This document shows, piece after piece, positions 7,954-15,597 of a stretch of 64,000 bases of DNA. The stretch comes from Candidatus Nomurabacteria bacterium UBA5155. Its GTDB lineage: Bacteria > Patescibacteriota > Minisyncoccia > Phycocordibacterales > UBA9973. How positions within the stretch are numbered: the first letter of the stretch is position 1; each line of letters opens with the position of its first letter. Both the position numbers and the translations under genes were made by a program. The DNA is taken from NCBI GenBank assembly GCA_002413705.1, contig DHXN01000011.1, positions 1-64,000 of the forward strand, given 5' to 3'. The notes below the pieces were generated by a model. It was not told where the DNA came from. It ran no database searches and saw only the letters and a program-made list of their open reading frames with translations.

Positions 7954-9007
7954 GGATACAACAACAAACACAACAACAAATGGAGTTATTAGAGTGGCGA
8001 TTAATGGATTTGGAAGAATTGGTCGAGCATTTTTGAAAATCGCATGGCTACGACCAGAAATTGAAATCGTGGCAGTAAATGATCTCGGCACATTGGAAAG
8101 TTTGGCATACTTGTTGCGTCACGATACTGTCTATCGCAATTGGGAACATGATGTGAAGATCGTTGATGGCGGGCTGTCCATCGATGGCAAGATGGTGAAA
8201 TTCGTTTCCGAAAAGGACACGACCAAGCTGCCGTGGAAAGATCTCGGCATCGATGTTGTTGTCGAATCAACCGGATTGTTCACTTCATATGACAAGGCCA
8301 AGTTCCATATTGAGGACGGCGCAAAGCGCGTGGTGATCTCAGCACCAGCCAAAGACGAAGCCGGAGCACAGCAGGCAGCTACTATCTTGCTCGGCGTGAA
8401 CGAGGAAAAGTTCGGCACCTGTGATATCACTTCCAACGCTTCATGTACTACAAACGCCTCAAGTCCACTGATCGGCATCATGAACGAAGCGATCGGCATC
8501 GAGAAGGCAATCTTGAACACCGTACACGGCTACACTGCGTCTCAGGCGCTCGTTGACGGGCCAAGCAAGAAAGACTTGCGCGAAGGCCGTGCAGCAGCGC
8601 AAAACATCGTGCCAAGCTCTACCGGCGCGGCGATTGCTGTCACTCAGGCATATCCGGCACTGCAGGGATTGTTCGATGGTATCTCTATCCGCGTGCCAGT
8701 GCCAGCCGGCTCTATCGTTGATGTCACGTTTATCGCGAAGCGCGACACGACCGCTGAAGAAGTAAACCAAATTCTTATCAAGGCGGCAGCAGACCCTCGC
8801 TGGGCCGGAGTATTTTCTGTCACTGACGAGCCGCTCGTCTCAAGCGACATTCTTGGCAATCGCCACGCATCGATCGCCGACCTTGCCATGACGCGCGTCG
8901 TTGGCGGCAACCTCGTGAAGGTCATGGGCTGGTATGACAATGAGATGGGGTATACGTACACGCTCGTGGATCACGTGATCAAGACAGGGAAGACGATACA
9001 GAAGTAG
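7952..9007 (+). CDS. gap: Glyceraldehyde-3-phosphate dehydrogenase (type I)
   Basis: 351 aa. The NAD-binding start is VAINGFGRIGRAFLK, and the catalytic Cys lies in SNASCTTN with the general-base His in the following TVHGYT. The C-terminal WYDNEMGYTYTLVDHV is typical of phosphorylating GapA. There is a short N-terminal extension rich in Thr and Asn before the Rossmann fold. It catalyses the NAD-linked oxidation of glyceraldehyde 3-phosphate to 1,3-bisphosphoglycerate. The gene uses visibly more C-ending codons than its neighbours, consistent with codon selection in a highly expressed gene or with a different origin. Confidence 0.97.
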   Translation: MDTTTNTTTNGVIRVAINGFGRIGRAFLKIAWLRPEIEIVAVNDLGTLESLAYLLRHDTVYRNWEHDVKIVDGGLSIDGKMVKFVSEKDTTKLPWKDLGIDVVVESTGLFTSYDKAKFHIEDGAKRVVISAPAKDEAGAQQAATILLGVNEEKFGTCDITSNASCTTNASSPLIGIMNEAIGIEKAILNTVHGYTASQALVDGPSKKDLREGRAAAQNIVPSSTGAAIAVTQAYPALQGLFDGISIRVPVPAGSIVDVTFIAKRDTTAEEVNQILIKAAADPRWAGVFSVTDEPLVSSDILGNRHASIADLAMTRVVGGNLVKVMGWYDNEMGYTYTLVDHVIKTGKTIQK

Positions 9008-9023
9008 TTTTCACAATATTGAT

Positions 9024-9052
9024 GTAAAAAGCCCTAAATAGGGCTTTTTACA
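9024..9052. terminator. Intrinsic terminator after gap
   Basis: A 12-bp perfect stem GTAAAAAGCCCT / AGGGCTTTTTAC with a 4-nt loop. Confidence 0.85.
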
Positions 9053-9058
9053 TTGCCA

Positions 9059-9087
9059 TTGACTTTTATCTACAATTGTGCTATTAT
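9059..9087 (+). promoter_or_regulatory. Sigma-70-type promoter with a long leader
   Basis: TTGACT (9059-9064), 17-bp spacer and TATTAT (9082-9087). Transcription would start near 9094, giving an unusually long (about 78 nt) 5' leader for the secreted protein starting at 9172. Confidence 0.65.
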
Positions 9088-9110
9088 ATAAACATAGTTC
9101 TTTACAATGT

Positions 9111-9167
9111 TTTATGGTTTTTCCAGAAATTCTTATCTCACGCAGGAATTTGCGGTAAAACCATAAA
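9111..9167 (+). promoter_or_regulatory. Two-tier hairpin in the 5' leader
   Basis: Arm 9111-9121 (TTTATGGTTTT) pairs perfectly over 11 bp with 9157-9167. Inside it, AAATTC (9127-9132) pairs with GAATTT (9146-9151). The outer stem ends 4 nt before the ATG at 9172, so folding would hide the region used by the ribosome. This suggests post-transcriptional control but no known riboswitch is recognised. Confidence 0.5.
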
Positions 9168-9171
9168 GCAC

Positions 9172-9567
9172 ATGAAAACTCAAAAATTAGTACTTATCGC
9201 AGTATTTACATTACTTTTTGCCACCACTGTTAAGGCTCAAAGATATACAACAAGTGTTGTATCCAGCCGAATGACCTTTAATGAAGTCGTTGTAAATTAT
9301 CCAGTTGTTGCATTTAGCTATAACTCTCAAAATTTACAATTACTTTCTGACTTGATGAAAGCTCAGTCAGGTGGGAGAGCTGGTGCTCTGAATACTGGAA
9401 AGGGAAACCTCTTCATCTTTCAGAGAAAAAATGACGATGGGTCAACTTATCTTGAAATGCGTTTTGTGTTTTGGTCAGCCAGATCAAATGCATGGCGTAT
9501 CGCTATCGATGATGCGACTCACATCACTCATATTAATCCTGGGGTGATAATCTTCAGTAAGGCCTAA
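9172..9567 (+). CDS. Secreted hypothetical protein, 131 aa
   Basis: The start is placed at the ATG that begins a classical signal peptide (MKTQKLVLIAVFTLLFATTV, then KAQ cleavage region). A longer in-frame start at 9076 lies upstream of the structured leader and close to the promoter, so it is rejected. The mature part is small, with short hydrophobic strands (VVNYPVVAFSY, FLEM-like segments) that suggest a beta-rich fold. No family is recognised. It is preceded by the gap terminator and followed by its own terminator, so it is monocistronic. Confidence 0.75.
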   Translation: MKTQKLVLIAVFTLLFATTVKAQRYTTSVVSSRMTFNEVVVNYPVVAFSYNSQNLQLLSDLMKAQSGGRAGALNTGKGNLFIFQRKNDDGSTYLEMRFVFWSARSNAWRIAIDDATHITHINPGVIIFSKA

Positions 9568-9596
9568 GTAAAATGTACCGATAGAAATATCATGAG

Positions 9597-9624
9597 CCAC
9601 ATATACATAATATGTGGTTTTTTT
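9597..9624 (+). terminator. Intrinsic terminator
   Basis: CCACATAT / ATATGTGG stem with loop ACATA, followed by seven T. The T-run touches the next gene's promoter region. Confidence 0.85.
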
Positions 9625-9626
9625 GT

Positions 9627-9632
9627 TATAAT
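9627..9632 (+). promoter_or_regulatory. -10 element of the 9640 gene
   Basis: TATAAT with a 7-nt spacer to the ATG at 9640, starting 3 nt after the previous terminator's T-tract. Confidence 0.6.
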
Positions 9633-9639
9633 CTTATAT

Positions 9640-10356
9640 ATGGAAAATATGGGATTAAACAATGGATTTGAAAAACTAAAAGATGATGCAAAGAAGGTTG
9701 TTGCTGGGGCAGCGGTATTGGTGTCCATGGGAAGTCCTGCATTTGCTCAAAATACTACTGTTGAGAATGGGGAACATGCTAATACGATTGAAACAAAAGC
9801 ATATGCCCAAGAGTCTGATAGTATTCTCTTAAAACAAATAACTAATATTGAAAAGCATTGGGAAGGACTATCAGATGGAAGGCGAGGAATTGATAATCCA
9901 AAAAGCTTCACTATCATTTCTCGATCTGAAATTGAAAAAACAATAAGTCCTTTTTCCTCTCCTTTAAATGATCGGTATGTGGCTCAGGATGTAATAACTG
10001 ACTTAAGCGAGCATTATCAAATAACAAGCAGACAGGCAGCAGTTCAGCATGCATTTGATTCGGAACATTTGCTTGCTACCGAAGGATTCTCAAAAGATTC
10101 TCATTTTGAATATACCAAACCGGCATATTATTTTGTTATTGAAGAACAGGCCAATACCGATGGGGGTGTAGAATTTGTCGCAAAAATGATTTCATTGGAT
10201 AATAAAACCGCTGAAACCATTGGATCGGTAAAGACTGATAGTACTATCGACACCGTTGAAAAGGAAAATTTTTTTGATGACACAATTATTCCTACACTAC
10301 GAGCAAGCATAGAAGAGAAAATAAAAGAATTAGGACTTGCAAGTCAAAAGCACTAA
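9640..10356 (+). CDS. Secreted hypothetical protein, 238 aa
   Basis: The start is set at the ATG placed 7 nt after TATAAT; the in-frame ATG at 9592 is inside the preceding terminator and is rejected. Residues 1-37 form an unusual signal sequence with a long polar, charged n-region (GFEKLKDDAKK), a hydrophobic VVAGAAVLVSMG core and a PAFAQ cleavage site. The mature protein is acidic and mostly helical, with no recognised domain. It is likely exported. It sits between two unrelated small genes, so context gives no function. Confidence 0.75.
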   Translation: MENMGLNNGFEKLKDDAKKVVAGAAVLVSMGSPAFAQNTTVENGEHANTIETKAYAQESDSILLKQITNIEKHWEGLSDGRRGIDNPKSFTIISRSEIEKTISPFSSPLNDRYVAQDVITDLSEHYQITSRQAAVQHAFDSEHLLATEGFSKDSHFEYTKPAYYFVIEEQANTDGGVEFVAKMISLDNKTAETIGSVKTDSTIDTVEKENFFDDTIIPTLRASIEEKIKELGLASQKH

Positions 10357-10476
10357 TAAACACCTTAAGCGTAACCGGTAGTTATTCACTTTCCAGTTTT
10401 GCTATATAAGGCCGTACTTGGTAAAATGGGCGGGTAAGCCAAATGGCATTTTAATACTAAAATAATCAATAAATAT

Positions 10477-10665
10477 ATGGAAAATCAAGAAGGACACTTT
10501 GAATTGAGCGAAAAACAGCAATTGCGGGAGAAATATGATTCATTGCAGATGAAGTATCTTGCGGCACTTGAAGTAGGTAATGACGCTGAGGTGTTGGAAA
10601 TTAAAAGCGAAATGGATGAAGTTGCTAAGGAACTTGGAATAGACGAAGCGAAGCTTGCCGCGTAG
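10477..10665 (+). CDS. Small coiled-coil protein, 62 aa
   Basis: Highly charged and helical (ELSEKQQLREKYDSLQMKYL, then EVLEIKSEMDEVAKELG), with heptad-like spacing of Leu and no TM segment. It lies 2 nt upstream of the rpiB-like gene and is probably the first gene of the sugar-phosphate operon. No family is recognised. The short length and regular helix suggest a protein-protein partner or regulator, but this is only inference. Confidence 0.65.
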   Translation: MENQEGHFELSEKQQLREKYDSLQMKYLAALEVGNDAEVLEIKSEMDEVAKELGIDEAKLAA

Positions 10666-10667
10666 GT

Positions 10668-11120
10668 ATGATAATACATCTTGCCAGTGATCATGCCGGC
10701 TTTGAACATAAGGAAGCTGTGAAAGAATATCTTATCGCCCAAGGGCTTGAGGTTATTGATCATGGGGCGGTGATGTTTGATGGCAGGGATGACTATCCGG
10801 ATTTTATTGCGCCCGCTGCACAGGCAGTTGGTTTAAGTGGAGGACCGGAGATGAATACTGATGTTGGTATTATTTTCGGCGCATCAGGACAAGGTGAAGC
10901 CATGGTGGCCAATCGCGTGCCGGGTGTGCGCGCTGCCGTGTACTATGGCGGACCAACCGAGATCCTGACATTGTCACGAGCGCATAACAATGCTAACTTG
11001 CTATCGATCGGCGCGATGTTTGTCACTGTTGAAGAAGCGATCGCCGCTATCAGCATTTGGTCAGAAATTCCATTCTCAAATGACGAGCGCGACATTCGCC
11101 GCCTCTCAAAATTTAACTAA
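10668..11120 (+). CDS. rpiB: RpiB-type ribose-5-phosphate isomerase
   Basis: 150 aa, the usual RpiB/LacA-LacB length. The N-terminal SDHAGFEHK phosphate-binding motif and RAHNNANLLSIGAMF are conserved. The active-site loop is GASGQGEAMVANRVPG, with Glu77 where the E. coli enzyme has its catalytic Cys region (CGTGIG). This is the arrangement described for Mycobacterium tuberculosis RpiB, which uses Glu as base. It should interconvert ribose 5-phosphate and ribulose 5-phosphate. The next gene starts at its stop codon, so the two are translationally coupled. Confidence 0.9.
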   Translation: MIIHLASDHAGFEHKEAVKEYLIAQGLEVIDHGAVMFDGRDDYPDFIAPAAQAVGLSGGPEMNTDVGIIFGASGQGEAMVANRVPGVRAAVYYGGPTEILTLSRAHNNANLLSIGAMFVTVEEAIAAISIWSEIPFSNDERDIRRLSKFN

Positions 11121-11845
11121 TGAACGATATCAAAATCACACCCGCAATATTGCCGCACTCATACAAAGGAATTGAAATCCCCGTTGAACGAGTACTTGGT
11201 GCGGTCACTAATATTCAGATCGATATTGTCGATGGACATTTTTCGCCAAACCGAACCTGGCTTTTTAATAATAAAGATGAGGACACGCTTGAAGCTATTT
11301 ATGAACAAGAAAAAGGCATGCCGTATTGGGAAGAATTGAATTATGAATTCGACTTGATGGTCAAAGACCCAGTCAAGGAAATGGAAATGTTTATTGCTCT
11401 GGGGCCGGCCAAAATGATTTTGCATGTAGAAGGACTTGAACAAGAAAAAACAGTTGCCTTTTTTGAGGGACTACCGGAAATTATTCGCAGTGCTATTGCC
11501 TTTGGTATTGCTATCAATATTGATACTGACCCGGTGGACATCGCGCCATATCTTCCCTATATCGAAAGCATTCAATGCATGGGTATCAAGAATGTCGGCT
11601 ATCAAGGACAAGTATTTGATGAAAGAGTGTTTGATCAAATTGAAAAAGTTCGTAGCATGTATCCTGACAAATTTATCACCGTTGATGGAGGAGTATCTCT
11701 TGATAATGCCGCACAACTTGTCGAAGCTGGCGCAAGAGAACTTGTTATCGGTTCTGCACTCTTTCTCAATACTGATTCACGCGGTACAATAGATGCATTC
11801 AGACAGCTATGCAACAACGTGGTGATTTCACAATCAGGGAACTAG
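11120..11845 (+). CDS. Divergent ribulose-phosphate 3-epimerase-like protein
   Basis: 241 aa with a TIM-barrel Rpe pattern: an N-terminal PAILP, VDGHFSPN (about 37-44), a late ITVDGGV and VIGSALF phosphate site. The two metal-binding His residues of true Rpe are missing: the H-x-D motif reads Q33-I-D35 and the HLM motif reads D78-L-M. The two Asp ligands remain. It may therefore use another metal geometry, act on another phosphosugar, or be a CPR-specific epimerase variant. Context between rpiB and transketolase supports a pentose-phosphate role. The stop lies 37 nt inside the next gene. Confidence 0.75.
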   Translation: MNDIKITPAILPHSYKGIEIPVERVLGAVTNIQIDIVDGHFSPNRTWLFNNKDEDTLEAIYEQEKGMPYWEELNYEFDLMVKDPVKEMEMFIALGPAKMILHVEGLEQEKTVAFFEGLPEIIRSAIAFGIAINIDTDPVDIAPYLPYIESIQCMGIKNVGYQGQVFDERVFDQIEKVRSMYPDKFITVDGGVSLDNAAQLVEAGARELVIGSALFLNTDSRGTIDAFRQLCNNVVISQSGN

Positions 11846-12678
11846 AACTAAAAGCCAACGATATCCGTCAGTCGATTATTTCAATGCTGCTCGAAGCGGG
11901 AAGTGGGCACACTGCCGGACCGCTTGGCATGTCCGACGTCTTCACTGCATTGTATTTTGAATTACTTCGTCATGATCCTCAAAATCCCACATGGCCAGAA
12001 CGCGATCGTCTTGTGCTTTCAAATGGACATATCTGTCCTGTCTTGTACGCCACCATGGCGCACTCAGGATATTTCCCGGTAGAGGAATTACTCACGCTTC
12101 GCAAATTTGGGTCACGATTGCAAGGCCATCCGCATCGAGATTTCCTGCCATACTTGGAAAACTCTTCCGGACCGCTTGGCTCCGGCCTTTCGCAGGCAGT
12201 CGGCATGGCGATTGCTGATCGCATGGACAATGGCGCAGCAACACCTCGGACAATATATTGTCTGCTTGGTGACGGCGAGCTCGATGAAGGTAATAACTGG
12301 GAAGCTATCATGCTGGGAGGAAAAGAAAAACTGCACAACTTGCTCGCAATCGTTGATCGCAATAACATTCAGATCGACGGCTACACAGAAGATATCATGC
12401 CGCTTGATTCATTGAATGAAAAATGGGCAAGCTTCAATTGGCATGTCCAAGAAATTGATGGCAATAACATCCAGGCAGTGATAGATGCCGTGAACAAGGC
12501 AAAAGCTGTTTTTGAAAAACCCTCAGTCATCATCGCGCGTACCATTCCTGGCAAGGGCGTGAAGGAATTCGAACGAAAATTTGAATGGCACGGCAAGACA
12601 CCCAACAAAGATGAAGCAAAGATGGCACTCGATGAACTTCGCACATTAGGAGGAAAAATTAAGAGTGAGCACCAATAG
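11809..12678 (+). CDS. Transketolase, N-terminal (TPP-binding) subunit
   Basis: 289 aa. Family features are SGHTAGPLGMSDVFTALYF, SNGHICPVLYA, SGPLGSGLSQAVGMAIA and the TPP-Mg motif GDGELDEGNNWEA (about 149-161) followed by DRNNIQIDG. This is the pyrophosphate-binding half of a split transketolase; the pyrimidine and C-terminal half is the next gene. The start overlaps the epimerase-like gene by 37 nt, and no later good start exists before the conserved helix. AGGAGG close to its 3' end serves the next ORF. Confidence 0.93.
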   Translation: MQQRGDFTIRELELKANDIRQSIISMLLEAGSGHTAGPLGMSDVFTALYFELLRHDPQNPTWPERDRLVLSNGHICPVLYATMAHSGYFPVEELLTLRKFGSRLQGHPHRDFLPYLENSSGPLGSGLSQAVGMAIADRMDNGAATPRTIYCLLGDGELDEGNNWEAIMLGGKEKLHNLLAIVDRNNIQIDGYTEDIMPLDSLNEKWASFNWHVQEIDGNNIQAVIDAVNKAKAVFEKPSVIIARTIPGKGVKEFERKFEWHGKTPNKDEAKMALDELRTLGGKIKSEHQ

Positions 12679-13672
12679 TATGTTAAATGCTGAATTAAAA
12701 CTGAATGTAAAGATTTTCTCTGACGATGTCGAGCAGATGCCGATTCGCAAGGGATTTGGTGAAGGTTTGGCACAAGCCGGGGAGAGTAATAAAAATATCG
12801 TGGCATTGTGCGCAGACCTGACCGAATCGACGCAAATACATATCTTCAAAGGAAAGTTTCCTGAGCGCTTCGTGGAAATTGGTGTGGCGGAACAAAATTT
12901 GGCAGCAGTGGCTTCTGGCATGGCTGCCATGGGCAAGTATCCATTCTTCTCTTCGTATGCCATGTTCAACCCAGGCAGAAATTGGGAACAGATTCGTACC
13001 ACTATTTGTTATAATGATCGCCCTGCTGTCATTGTGGGTAGTCATGCTGGCGTCTCAGTCGGACCTGATGGCGGCACGCATCAAGCTATCGAAGATATTG
13101 CCATCACTCGCGTGCTGCCAAACATGACAGTGATTTCTCCTTGTGATGCAATCCAGGCAAAAAAGGCAACACTTGCACTATCTGCAGCTCCTCGCATTGC
13201 ATACCTTCGTCTTGCTCGTGAGAAAACGCCGATCATCACTACTGAAGAAACATCATTTGAAATTGGCAAAGGACAAATTTTATACAGACCCGATGGGATT
13301 GCTCAGGTAGCGATTATTGCGACGGGCGCGCTTGTTGCCAATGCACTTCGCGCTGCAAAAGATTTAGATAAGAAAGGCGTAAGAGTGATCGTGGCAAATA
13401 TTCATACCATCAAACCTATTGATACTGAATTACTCGTGCAGTTGGCAAAAGAAACTAAAGCCATTGTGTCAGTGGAAGAACATCAGGTTGCAGGTGGACT
13501 CGGCAGTGTCATTGCAGAAACGCTTGCGAAAATATATCCCGTGGCAATGGAATTCATCGGTGTCCAAGATCGTTTTGGTCAGTCAGGCACGCCACAAGAA
13601 CTTATTGAAAAATACGGCATGGGTCAGGATGCCATCACTGCAGCAGTCGTAAAAATTATTGATCGCAAATAA
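12665..13672 (+). CDS. Transketolase, C-terminal subunit
   Basis: 335 aa. The pyrimidine-binding domain contains GVAEQNLAAVASGMAAMG with the catalytic Glu, followed by SHAGVSVGPDGGTHQAIED. The C-terminal domain has VEEHQVAGGLGSVIAE and RFGQSGTPQELIEKYG. The start is taken as GTG at 12665 because AGGAGG (12648-12653) is 11 nt upstream; an ATG at 12680 is the alternative. This is one of the few clear Shine-Dalgarno sites in the window, and it belongs to an internal operon gene. Together with the preceding subunit it forms the complete enzyme. Confidence 0.93.
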   Translation: MSTNSMLNAELKLNVKIFSDDVEQMPIRKGFGEGLAQAGESNKNIVALCADLTESTQIHIFKGKFPERFVEIGVAEQNLAAVASGMAAMGKYPFFSSYAMFNPGRNWEQIRTTICYNDRPAVIVGSHAGVSVGPDGGTHQAIEDIAITRVLPNMTVISPCDAIQAKKATLALSAAPRIAYLRLAREKTPIITTEETSFEIGKGQILYRPDGIAQVAIIATGALVANALRAAKDLDKKGVRVIVANIHTIKPIDTELLVQLAKETKAIVSVEEHQVAGGLGSVIAETLAKIYPVAMEFIGVQDRFGQSGTPQELIEKYGMGQDAITAAVVKIIDRK

Positions 13673-13674
13673 AT

Positions 13675-14712
13675 TTATATTTGTTTTGGCTGATAGTCTG
13701 CCGGAGCATTCATTAGATATTGATTGAGAGCTTCAGTGGTTAGCAAGCCTTTTTGCGCGCCGACATACTGCACGACCGACATAGAATTGATTGGTCCCCA
13801 ACGCAATGCTTCAGAAAGTGATTTGCCCATCAAGAGTGCGGCGGAGACTGTCGATGCAAAAGCATCACCTGCACCGGTACGTTCGTAGGGGTCATGAGGA
13901 TAGATTTCCATAAACCACAACTCAGTACCGTCAGATGCATACGCACCTTTGATACTGTCAGTGATAAAGACGAGTTTTGGTCCAAGCGCATGTAAGGCTT
14001 TTGCCAAATCCTTCACTTTCTCAGCAGCAGGCTTTTCCATATTTGCAGCAGGATATGCCGTGATTAGCTCTGCTTCTTCTAAATTACAGAAAAATGCATA
14101 TGTGTTGGCATAAATATCTTTTAATACCTCTATACCAAGCTTTATTTGAAATGTGCCTGGTTGAAAGACCACTTTCATTTCAGGATGTTCTTTTATAAAT
14201 GTAGCAATTTCGTGATGATAGGCTTCGGTATGGTCACCCAGTGAAGACAAATAGAGCATTTTTGGCGCCGTAGGAATGAGCGGCATAGAAACAGGAAACG
14301 CCGCGTGCTTTACGAGGATCGTGCGTTCAACACCATACCAAAGTACATAATGATAGTTTGTTGAAAAACCTTCATTGGTAAATATATATTGTGTCTGTAC
14401 ATTATTTTTTTTCAGTTCTTCCACACATGCTGCACCTTGTAAATCTTTTCCAATGTGCGCGAGCAGCGCACTTTTCAAACCAAATCGCGCAGCTGCCACG
14501 GCGGCATTGGCACTATTTCCCACAGCTTTTATTTCTTCCATTGATTCATAAGGAACCTTGTCACCATATTTGAAACAGAGCATCTGATTTGATCCGTCTG
14601 CATCCGCCGTTACTTTTGCATCGTTTACTCTGATAAAAGCATCGGTCACGATATCGCCGATAGCGAGGAAATCCAGCTGCAAATTTGTTTCGGGGTTTGT
14701 TTGATTGTCCAT
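13675..14712 (-). CDS. PfkB-family carbohydrate kinase
   Basis: 345 aa. The N-terminal FLAIGDIVTDAF and GNSANAAVAAARFG regions and the C-terminal ERTGAGDAFASTV (catalytic Asp in GAGDAF, about residue 280) define the ribokinase/PfkB fold. Substrate cannot be fixed: ribokinase, fructokinase and sugar-phosphate kinase are all possible. Divergent transcription from the aldolase gene, with a shared palindromic promoter, favours a role in hexose-phosphate metabolism, perhaps replacing phosphofructokinase; this is inference. It converges with the transketolase gene with a 2-nt gap and no hairpin. Confidence 0.9.
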   Translation of the reverse strand: MDNQTNPETNLQLDFLAIGDIVTDAFIRVNDAKVTADADGSNQMLCFKYGDKVPYESMEEIKAVGNSANAAVAAARFGLKSALLAHIGKDLQGAACVEELKKNNVQTQYIFTNEGFSTNYHYVLWYGVERTILVKHAAFPVSMPLIPTAPKMLYLSSLGDHTEAYHHEIATFIKEHPEMKVVFQPGTFQIKLGIEVLKDIYANTYAFFCNLEEAELITAYPAANMEKPAAEKVKDLAKALHALGPKLVFITDSIKGAYASDGTELWFMEIYPHDPYERTGAGDAFASTVSAALLMGKSLSEALRWGPINSMSVVQYVGAQKGLLTTEALNQYLMNAPADYQPKQI

Positions 14713-14730
14713 ATGTTACAATTGTAACAT
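14713..14730. promoter_or_regulatory. Palindromic bidirectional promoter of pfkB-like kinase and aldolase
   Basis: ATGTTACAATTGTAACAT is a perfect 18-bp palindrome lying between two divergent start codons. TACAAT reads on the plus strand (14717-14722, 6 nt from the ATG at 14729) and also on the minus strand (14726-14721, 8 nt from the ATG at 14712). The two -10 boxes overlap by 2 bp, so polymerase can serve only one gene at a time. Confidence 0.7.
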
Positions 14731-15595
14731 GAATACTTTAAAGGAATATCTGGCACAAGTGCGCAATGAGAAGAAGGCTATTGGTCATTTTAATTTTTCG
14801 AATATTGAAGGTTTGTATGCCATTGCCCGAGCGGCAAAAGCTCTCGGTGTTCCGGTCATCGTAGGTACGGCTGAAGGTGAAGAAGAAGCGGTAGGCACAA
14901 AAGAAGCAGTTGCATTGGTGAAAATCATTCGCGAGGATTGGCAAATTCCAATATTCTTGAATGCTGACCATCATTACAGTTTTGCCGCAGTGAAAGCGTG
15001 CATTGATGCTGGCTATGACAGTGTGATTTATGATGGCGCGAAACTGACATTTGAAGAAAATGTTGCTATCTCAAAACAGTGCGTGGAGTATGCTCGACAA
15101 GTTAGTGCTGCAACGGGTCGAGAAATTCTGGTAGAAGTAGAAATTGGCTACATTGGCGAAGGCTCAAAATTGCGTGATGTTGCCCCAGAGGGACTGAGTG
15201 CCGTGACGAGTCCTGAAGAAGCCAAACTATTTTTGGAGCAAACTGGCGCTGACATGCTCGCTCCTGCGGTCGGCAACTTCCACGGCATGTTGAAGACCGC
15301 TGAAAAACCACGACTTCATATTGATACTATCCAAGGCATTGCAGCAATTACCGACAAGCCTCTCGTATTGCATGGTGGCAGTGGGGAAGAAGCGGACTTT
15401 GCTGCCGCTATTGATGCTGGCATCAACATCATCCATGTGAACACCGAACTTCGCCGTGCCTTCACCGGTGCCATCCGCGATTTCCTTGCCAAAAACCCCG
15501 ACGAAATCGCACCCTACAAATACACTGCGCCCGCATCACTCGCTATGGAAGCTGTCGTGACAGAAAAATTAAAAATTTTCAGTCGAATGCAGTAA
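14729..15595 (+). CDS. fba: Class II fructose-bisphosphate aldolase
   Basis: 288 aa from the ATG at 14729, the start set by the -10 box 6 nt upstream; an upstream in-frame codon at 14705 lies inside the divergent gene. Zn ligands are visible in NADHHYS, EVEIG, GNFHGM and VLHGGSG, and the DAGINIIHVNTELRRAF segment forms the phosphate site. It cleaves fructose 1,6-bisphosphate, or a related ketose bisphosphate, to triose phosphates. The class II, KbaY/GatY-like short form cannot be separated from tagatose-bisphosphate aldolase by sequence alone. The oxidase gene follows 2 nt after its stop. Confidence 0.92.
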   Translation: MNTLKEYLAQVRNEKKAIGHFNFSNIEGLYAIARAAKALGVPVIVGTAEGEEEAVGTKEAVALVKIIREDWQIPIFLNADHHYSFAAVKACIDAGYDSVIYDGAKLTFEENVAISKQCVEYARQVSAATGREILVEVEIGYIGEGSKLRDVAPEGLSAVTSPEEAKLFLEQTGADMLAPAVGNFHGMLKTAEKPRLHIDTIQGIAAITDKPLVLHGGSGEEADFAAAIDAGINIIHVNTELRRAFTGAIRDFLAKNPDEIAPYKYTAPASLAMEAVVTEKLKIFSRMQ

Positions 15596-15597
15596 TT

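Noticed and set aside
9076..9171. Longer N-terminus for the secreted protein at 9172
   Set aside because: The extension lies over the -10 region and the structured leader, and would bury the clear signal peptide inside the protein.
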